A DNA stretch of 64,000 bases from Serinus canaria (Eukaryota; Chordata; Aves; Passeriformes; Fringillidae), in assembly GCF_022539315.1 (NCBI RefSeq), contig NC_066332.1, positions 1,488,001 to 1,552,000 of the forward strand. Direction: 5' to 3'. The notes under the pieces were generated by a model. That model was not told the DNA's origin. It did not search any database and was given only the letters and a program-made list of their open reading frames with translations. The translations under genes and the position numbers were made by a program. This document shows positions 57,084-64,000 of the stretch, piece after piece. How positions within the stretch are numbered: position 1 is the first letter of the stretch; each line of letters begins with the position of its first letter.

Positions 57084-57665
57084 AATCATAGAATCATTGA
57101 GTGGTTTGGGCTGGAAGGGACTTTAAAAGCACCAATCCCCCCTGTGCATCCCTGGAGTGCTGTCCAAAGGCTCCTGGAGCTCTGGCAGCCTTGGGACCTT
57201 GCCCATCCCTTGTCCCCCTGTGCATCCCTGCAGTGCTGTCCAAAGGCTCCTGGAGCTCTGGCAGCCTCAGAGCCTTGCCCATCCCTTGTCCCCCTGTGCA
57301 TCCCTGGAGTGCTGTCCAAAGGCTCCTGGAGCTCTGGCAGCCTTGGGACCTTGCCCATCCCTTGTCCCCCTGTGCATCCCTGGAGTGCTGTCCAAAGGCT
57401 CCTGGAGCTCTGGCAGCCTCAGGGCCTTGCCCATCCCTTGTCCCCCTGTGCATCCCTGGAGTGCTGTCCAAAGGCTCCTGGAGCTCTGGCAGCCTTGGGA
57501 CCTTGCCCATCCCTTGTCCCCCTGTGCATCCCTGCAGTGCTGTCCAAAGGCTCCTGGAGCTCTGGCAGTCTCAGAGCCTTGCCCATCCCTGGGTAGCCTG
57601 GGCAGTGCCAGCACCCTCTGGGGAAGAACCTTTCCCAGATCTCCAGCCTGGCCCTCCCTGACACA
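57084..57665 (-). mobile_element. CR1 LINE 3' fragment split by an internal minisatellite
   Basis: The left part (57084-57144) reads as the CR1 tail complement: aatcatagaatcattgagtg, gtttgggctggaagggac. The right part (57591-57665) continues in the same orientation with gggtagcctgggcagtgcc, agcaccctctggggaagaac, ctttcccagatctccagcc. Between them lies a 76-bp array whose unit also resembles internal CR1 sequence (ggctcctggagctctggcag). The simplest reading is one antisense CR1 copy whose interior has been tandemly amplified. Confidence 0.8.
57145..57590. repeat. 76-bp minisatellite with alternating dimer structure
   Basis: Units start at 57145, 57221, 57297, 57373, 57449 and 57525 (last one 66 bp). 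Period is exactly 76 with no indels. Units 1, 3, 5 read ccttgggacc and units 2, 4, 6 read ctcagagcc or ctcagggcc, so the true repeat is a 152-bp A-B dimer present three times. Since 76 is not a multiple of 3 and the unit has no stops, several frames stay open on both strands (up to 221 residues). These are not genes. Confidence 0.97.
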
Positions 57666-60600
57666 GCTCCAGCCCTTGCCTGGGCGCTGTCCCTGCTGTT
57701 CATTGTTAGAGCTTTGCCTAAGCTGTATTTCTCCAATTGCAATGATTAAAGGATTCTCTCAGTCCTTTCCCTCAGCCCTGTGCAGCAGACAGGTAACAGA
57801 TCCATCAGATAAGTGGCATTAAGATGTCACCTCAACAATAGCGTGTTCTGAACGAGAGATTTGGATGAAAGGTCTTGGCTGAGGGATCAGCACGAAGGCC
57901 ATGCCATGGGCTGGGGTGCAGGAGGATGGCATGGGCACCGTGCTCTGCACAGCTGGCAGGAGAGGGCAGGGAGGGATGGGGGTCAGCTCAGGGACAGGTA
58001 GCACATTGCACAGATCATCCCCAGCTGCCTGGCCGTGGCTGCAGCCAGCCTCAACAAGGAGCACCGTTAGAGAGGGGGATTGAAGTGCCAGCAAACTTAA
58101 GGCTGGACGGCTGAGGGTACATTTCTTTAATGAATAGTTTTGTTGTCCAGGGATATTTACAGCCTCTGTTGGCAGCACTGCAATAACCCCACGGTGCAGT
58201 GCTGCTTATGGAATAAAATGACTGGCCTTAACCAAGCATACTGTAAATTTTCCAGAGCCAGTGTCCTATTGGAAGCAGGGCCTGGCTGTGTGCTCACGTT
58301 TGATTTAAGGTAAGATGCCCCTTGCAGCTCTCTGTTCCCTGGCTTTACAGGAGATCCTCTCCCCATGCAGCACTTTGCCATGGGGTGCTGACACAGGACA
58401 GGACACCTCGTCCCCAGGGTCACCCATGGCTCAGATCAGTGTCCCCAAAGGCTGGCAGACAGCAGAGACCTGATTTGGCAGAGATTTATGCAGAGAACCT
58501 GAGCCACAGAGGGGGATCCTTCTGCTCCCAGCCAAACCCATGAGCTCACACACGAGTCCACAGGACTGAGGAGTTCAGACAGGTTTGTGTTTTCCGTGAG
58601 TGAACCTAAGTCAGACATCTCCTTTGGGTGTGGATTTTGTCATGCCCAGATCTGCCAATCTTGTCTGAACCCTCTGCTCCCAAATTTCAGACATTACCCC
58701 AGGAGCCTCCTGAAAGACCTGAGTGATCTTTATAGACTGACAGGAGCCACAGCTCAAGCTGGTTACAACAGTGACTTAAGAACTTTCTATATTTTTTCTG
58801 TGCATCTGTGTTGTTTCACGTTGATACACACATGGAATAAGAGGAGACATGCAGAATATGAGAAATCCTCAGGAGAAAAAGTGAGGTAGGATGAGAGAAA
58901 ATTATACTATAGAAAATTAAACTATAGAAATACTTTAAGGTTTGCAAAACAGCAGAGGAGGAGGGACATTGAAAGCTGCTGTTGGGCACAGGACTTTCCA
59001 TGACCTCAGCTCCGCTCCGTGTGCCCTCTGCAAAGAGGAAAACGGAGCAAAACACAGTTAATGATTAATTGCACAGACCAAAGCTCTTCCACAAAACCCC
59101 TCCTGCCCATGGCAGATATTATTCTCCCACTTCATAAAAGCTGAGCCCCAAATCCCAGCCCGGAGCGATGCCCTGGAGGCGGTGAGGCCGCGGTGACCTG
59201 GAGCCACCGGGGCTGAGCCCGCTCTTAACCCCAGAGCACGGAGACTCTGCACGAGTGACCTGCCATTGATTTACAGTACAGTGAGGGGACAGTGGATTAG
59301 CAGAGTCTGTGTGCCTGGATCAGCTTCCAAGGTGGAAAACAAGCTCAGCCCGGGTTGGATCCGTGTGTGGGAAAATTCAGCGCCGCCTCCTCCAAAGCTC
59401 ATCTGCAATTTTCCCTCCCAGATTGATGGGGTTTTTACAGCATCATCAATCAGTCAATCAACAGTCCCCAGAAAGTCAAACATCCCAAACTTCCACAGAG
59501 CAGCAGGGCTTCTCCTCCCACTCAGCCCTCTGGTTTGTGTCACTTCCAAGGGGAGATGTTTCCAGAGAGGCCGGAGGAAGAAGGGAGCAGGAGGTGAATT
59601 TGGGCTGAGGGAGGTGGGAAGGGGGAAAAGAGGGAGAATGCAGCTCTCCTCCATGCTCAGTGAGCAAAACACAGCAGAAAGGAAAAACCATGACACCAGG
59701 GAACAGCGCTGACACACCCCAGTAAAGATAACATTTACCCTTAAAGAGACTTTTGAAGAACACCCTGTTTTGAGGCTTTGGGAATGGATTATGTTTCACA
59801 AATCCCCAAATCCTGCAGTACCTGCTTCTTTGACCCTTTGGCACGCCCTCCTGCCCAACACACAGCTCTTGCCACACAAACTGGCTGCTTTGCTGTCTTA
59901 CCCTCAGTACCTGGCAGGGGCTGTGCAGGCTCCAGGTGTTTAACTTTGCCTTTCAAGTGGCATTTCCTCCTCCCTGCTGCTTCCACCCAGGGAGGAAAAG
60001 CCAAGCCCAAAGCCAAACGTGGCCCAGCTGGGCAGCGAGGACATTCCCCTGCAGCGCATGTGCACAGAGCCAGGGCTCAGCATCCACCCCATAGAGCTGC
60101 TATGTCTCTATCTGGAGTGACACAGGCACAAAAGGGATGTCCCCCCCCGCCACCTGTCCCCCTCTATTGAGTGATACAGATGGGCAGTTCGGGAGGACTG
60201 TGTGCACATATGCAGAGATGCTCTCATGTCCTTTGACCCCTCATCCCTCCATCATGGTCGATCTATAACATTTACAATCCAAAAAACAAAAGAGAAGGGA
60301 GAGTAGGGCCAGAATTCATCTTCCAGGCTGACACCTAGCGTTAATTAACGACTTAAAAATCAATGACATAAGGGACAGGCAGCAAATGACACCTCCATGC
60401 AGAGCCTGTCTGCTTTCAGGAGCCAGGAAAAATATCTTGGAGGACAGCTTTGATGCACACACTGTACAGGGGGAGCAGGAGGAGCGAGGCTGCACCCCCA
60501 GCCCATTGATTTCTGCCACTTCCAACACCCCAACTGGCCCCACTCCCATTTCCTATTTCCCAACCACCAGTGCCATGTTGGGCTTTCCCCAGGGATGATG

Positions 60601-60888
60601 CTCCCAAAGGTGAAATCAAGTTTCACATCAGGGAAACCCGATGTGCTTGAAGAGAAGCACACAGCAAAAGGTCCAAATGGGAGATGGGCTTCAAAAAGTT
60701 CTCAGAGATCAAGAAAAATCACCTGTGTGAGTGGCCAAAGTGTCACTGATGGGCAAAGGCAGCTGAGGGGACTCTGGTGCCAGCAGGTGCCACTGTCCTC
60801 GTGGCTGTACTTGGGCAGTGGAACATCCCTGTGCCATTGGCACCCAGCACTGGGAACAGACTGGGAGGCCACTGCTGCCTCCAGAGAG
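57666..60888. other. Mixed unique non-coding DNA
   Basis: GC-moderate single-copy sequence with AT-richer islands at 58110-58270, 58780-58940 and 60250-60380 (cgttaattaacgacttaaa). A C9 run lies near 60141-60149. Frames of up to 148 residues overlap on both strands; none is recognisable. No further CR1 was seen. Confidence 0.45.
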
Positions 60889-61958
60889 ATGGGATGGATG
60901 GATGGATGGATGGATGGATGGATGGATGGATGGATGGATGGATGGATGGATGGATGGATGGATGGATGGATGGATGGATGGATGGATGGATGGATGGAGG
61001 GAGGGATGGTGGAGTGGATGGGTGGATGGATGGATGGATGGATGGATGGATGGATGGATGGATGGATGGATGGATGGATGGATGGATGGATGGATGGATG
61101 GATGGATGGATGGATGGATGGATGGGTGGATGGATGGATGGATGGATGGATGGATGGATGGAGGGGATGGCATGGATGGGTGGATGGCTGGGGATGGGAT
61201 GGGGGGATGGATGGATGGAGGGAGGACTGGACGGATGGAGGGGTGGATGGGTGGATGGATGGATGGGGGTGGATGGATGGATGGATGGATGGATGGAGGG
61301 ACGGAGGGACGGACGGGTGGATGGGTGGATGGATGGATGGGTGGATGGGATGGATGGATGGGATGGTGATGGATGGAGGGATGGATGGATGGATGGATGG
61401 ATGGATGGCTGGATGGATGGATGGATGGATGGATGGATGGCTGGATGGATGGATGGATGGATGGATGGGGGATGGAGGATGGATGGATGGATGGGATGGA
61501 TGGATGGATGGTAGGTGGATGGATGGATGGATGGATGGTGATGGATGGATGGGTGGGGTGGATGGATGGATGGATGGATGGACGGACGGATGGCTGGACG
61601 GGTGGATGGGTGGATGGATGGATGGGTGGATGGATGGATGGATGGATGGATGGACGGATGGAGGACGGACGGGTGGATGGGTGGATGGATGGATGGGTGG
61701 ATGGGTGGATGGATGGATGGATGGGTGGATGGGTGGATGGATGGATGGATGGATGGATGGATGGATGGATGGATGGATGGATGGACGGACGGATGGACGG
61801 ACGGATGGATGGATGGATGGAATGGATGGGTGGATGGATGGATGGATGGATGGATGGATGGATGGATGGATGGATGGATGGATGGATGGATGGATGGATG
61901 GATGGATGGATGGATGGATGGATGGATGGATGGATGGATGAATGGATGGATGGATGGT
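60889..61958. repeat. About 1.07-kb (GGAT)n tetranucleotide array
   Basis: Three perfect runs of at least 100 bp (60892-60998, 61023-61125, 61831-61940) enclose a central degenerate region with GGGT, GGAC, GGCT and GGGG variants and short phase-shifting insertions. The plus strand encodes MDGW repeats and the minus strand HPSI repeats in several frames, up to 448 residues. These are translation artefacts. The GG-rich strand could form two-layer quadruplexes (inference). Assembly length is uncertain for such arrays. Confidence 0.98.
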
Positions 61959-62514
61959 GGGGATCATGGGTCAGGGTTGCAGCTCCCACACAGCAATCCA
62001 TGACATTCACCATTTTGCAAACTCATAGAGTTAAGACAAATCAACCCAAATCAATCCTCAGAGCAAAGGCTGGAGGTGTAACTCCAGCTGCTGCCCATCC
62101 CCACCCTTCAGCACTTCTGCTGCTGGAACAGCCCCACTGCCACGAAACTTGTGTGCAGGAGCTGTGTGGAGGGACGGTCCTGGAGAGCAGATGGCATGGT
62201 TTTTTTTTTTTTTCCCTCTTGAAGAGCAAACCTTTCTGGAATACTAAATCTTACAGGAGCTGTAAATGTCAAATTTAAATTCATACTTTGTACCACCTTT
62301 GATTTTAAAGAGGATTACACCTATTCGCTGAAAGCAAAGCAACACCAAAGCTACATGAAATGGAATTACGACTACTTAGGCCTTTTTCTATTGCCTCTTT
62401 ATATTGTTAACTCCTTCCAATTCATTAAGTCTAATCCTTATTAGGCTAAGTAACACACATATGAATAGACAGGACTGGACACAGGAGCATATGTGCCTTT
62501 TGTATCACTTCCTG
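61959..62514. other. Unique non-coding DNA, AT-rich second half
   Basis: GC-moderate to about 62200, then a T-run (62200-62213) and AT-rich unique DNA (aaatgtcaaatttaaattc, ccttattaggctaag). The latter could be a CNE. No gene is seen. Confidence 0.4.
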
Positions 62515-62735
62515 GTTAATCCGCAGCCCGGGGAGGGCCGGACCAGGGGAGAAGTGGCCGCAGCTCTGCGGGGCCGGCGGAGCCGCTGCTCCCGCCGGGA
62601 GCCCCGGGCGGCCCCCGCGGCTGCCGCTTTGTTAATCCCGGGCTCCGGAGCGGCGGCTGTGCCATGGAAATCCGCCCGATTCCCGCGATCCCGCCGCTCC
62701 CGAGCGCCAGCGAGTCCTGACCAGGAGGGGAACTC
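62515..62735. promoter_or_regulatory. CpG island with a Kozak-like short ORF
   Basis: About 220 bp of dense CpG (gtggccgcagctctgcgggg, ccggcggagccgctgctccc, gagcggcggctgtgccatgg). An ATG in good context (gtgccatgg) at 62664 opens an 18-codon frame (MEIRPIPAIPPLPSASES) that stops at 62720. This size is typical of an upstream ORF in a 5' leader. No longer frame or clear splice donor was found. The island may be a promoter for an unannotated transcript or an orphan CpG island. Confidence 0.4.
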
Positions 62736-62742
62736 ACAAGGT

Positions 62743-62785
62743 GTGGATGGACGGATGGACAGATGGACGGATGGATGGATGGATA
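62743..62785. repeat. Short GGAT/GGAC satellite outlier
   Basis: About ten imperfect units (ggatggacggatggacagat and so on) of the same tetranucleotide family as the 1.07-kb array that ends 785 bp upstream. The two are separated by unique DNA and the CpG island. Confidence 0.9.
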
Positions 62786-64000
62786 ATGTGTTTATAGTGA
62801 AGAACCAGCTGATATCCAGTTTGCCACCCTCCCAAAGCATCACCCCCAGCCGCAGCGTTCTCTCTGCTCTGTTTATGGAATTGCAGCTCAAGCAGCAGGA
62901 ATGGGAGAGGGCTCAAAGCTGCACCTTGCACAGACAGGGCCTCTGGCAACGTGCCTCGGGCACATTTATAACCTGGAATCTCATCAGGAAACCCTCAGCT
63001 CCACGTACAGCAGCAGTGTCTCCCCCACCTGCTCTCTGCAGAAAAAAAAAGGGGGAAATTCTCCTTTCCCAGGCAAGATTTAAACCAAAAGTGACCTGCG
63101 TGGTTCCACAGCAGTGAGTGAGACAGGAATCAAAGTATATAAAATAGATATTTATACAGCACCAGCGTTGCTCATAGTGTTTTAAAAACAATAAAGCAGC
63201 AGCTTATATAGTCTCTTGCATATTGGGGACATGAAATAAAGCCAAGAGAGGAGCTGGAATATCTAATTCCCTGGCTACACGGAAGAGAGAGTGATTCAGG
63301 TTTACAGGGTGCCATTCAGTTTTATGACAATATCTCCTAATACAGCAGGTTTATCAATTGAGCAAAAAGGCACAACGGGGTGTGTTATTATTGGAGCCTA
63401 ATCTCATGCCTCGGGTGTGTTGTGCGAGGCACGGGGGCAAAAGGCCACACCACTGTGTGATTATCCAACAGCAATGCTCACTCAGGACACCGTGTCTGGA
63501 TTATAAAGTGGATTGGCTCAGGTTTTAAAATGAAATGTTAACATTTGTTGCTTAGGTTTCAGCCGAGGATGGATCTCCCTGCTGTGGGTGTGAAGAATGG
63601 AGAGCAGAGGCAGAGGAGAAGTGAATATCCTGCTCGGTGTCACCGGGTTCCTCTTGGCTGCCAGCCTGCCCTTGGCCTTGAGGTGCCTCCAACACCCCGC
63701 CTTGGAGAAGAAAGGATCTTCCTGGGCCATAAGAAGGACCCAGGACACAGAGTGATGGACATAAACCAAGAGCACAGGTTAGCCCCCCACAGAAAGCCCC
63801 ACTGTGCAGGTCCCCAGGGAATCTGACACTCCTGGATAAAGGATGGTACCGAGCTTCCCTCCTGGATCCCTGCCTAGAGAGCAGCCCTGCCCAGACCTCA
63901 CCTTTCCACCCCTAAAAAGGACCTAACCTCACTTCCCCAAAGATGTTCCCGAGGTCTGAGAAGCCTCCTGAGATCCTGAGAATGTCCACCATGCATTAAA
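62786..64000. other. Unique non-coding DNA; possible CNE at 63110-63480
   Basis: GC-moderate flanks surround an AT-rich unique block (aaagtatataaaatagatat, cttatatagtctcttgcat, gttattattggagcctaatc). A TATA-like word lies at 63139-63145. No exon or protein is recognised up to the window edge. Confidence 0.4.

Noticed and set aside
57101..57822. Overlapping repeat proteins of 150-221 residues
   Set aside because: They are translations of the CR1-derived 76-bp array in three phases. The unit length is not a multiple of three.
60595..61967. Open frames of 421-448 codons on both strands (MDGW / HPSI repeats)
   Set aside because: They lie entirely in the GGAT tetranucleotide array, which lacks stops in several frames at once. 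There is no non-repeat protein sequence of substance.

Overview
This window reads as vertebrate nuclear DNA, most likely from a bird. The main evidence is several fragments of the CR1 LINE 3' end, the dominant avian retroposon, carrying its typical degenerate octamer tail (variants of ATTCTATG). Local isochores swing between GC-rich and AT-rich, CpG is depleted outside a few islands, and there are many mini- and microsatellites. No bacterial gene organisation is present: no operons, ribosome-binding sites, tRNA or rRNA. I found no protein-coding gene I could defend. The long open frames lie inside tandem arrays whose units happen to lack stop codons, and the remaining frames show no recognisable domain or plausible exon structure.

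Layout. From 1 to about 28 kb, GC-rich unique sequence alternates with AT-rich, non-repetitive islands rich in TAAT/ATTA homeodomain-type cores. These look like candidate conserved non-coding elements (CNEs). This part also holds a 64-bp minisatellite (2463-2655), a 25-bp-arm inverted repeat (4863-4941), a plus-strand CR1 3' end (18510-18790), a 15-bp minisatellite with higher-order structure (21211-21590) and a perfect 73-bp tandem duplication (26906-27051). From 28.7 to 33.4 kb there is a cluster of CpG-rich segments (29.34-30.26 and 31.34-31.65 kb) flanked by CNE-like DNA. It contains a perfect 30-unit CTC/GAG repeat and a hairpin-forming element (31716-31768). This is the most promoter-like part of the window. 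From 35 to 48 kb come a 10-bp array, a two-family 32-42-bp minisatellite (36862-37420), a tail-to-tail CR1 pair (44882-45087) and a 36-unit 20/21-bp minisatellite (46509-47248). From 51 to 64 kb there are three further CR1 pieces, one of which carries a 76-bp minisatellite grown from its own interior (57084-57665). A roughly 1.07-kb GGAT array (60889-61958), a CpG island (62515-62735) and a small satellite outlier of the same tetranucleotide (62743-62785) close the window.

Interpretation. The window is best read as a gene-poor regulatory or intronic interval, with possible unannotated promoters or non-coding first exons at the CpG islands and at a TATA-plus-perfect-splice-donor segment near 24.91-25.25 kb. 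I cannot name the neighbouring gene, and the CNE calls rest on composition only because no alignment was possible. No previously undescribed multi-gene system is visible. The unusual content is repeat biology (CR1-seeded and higher-order minisatellites) and a few hairpin or exon candidates.
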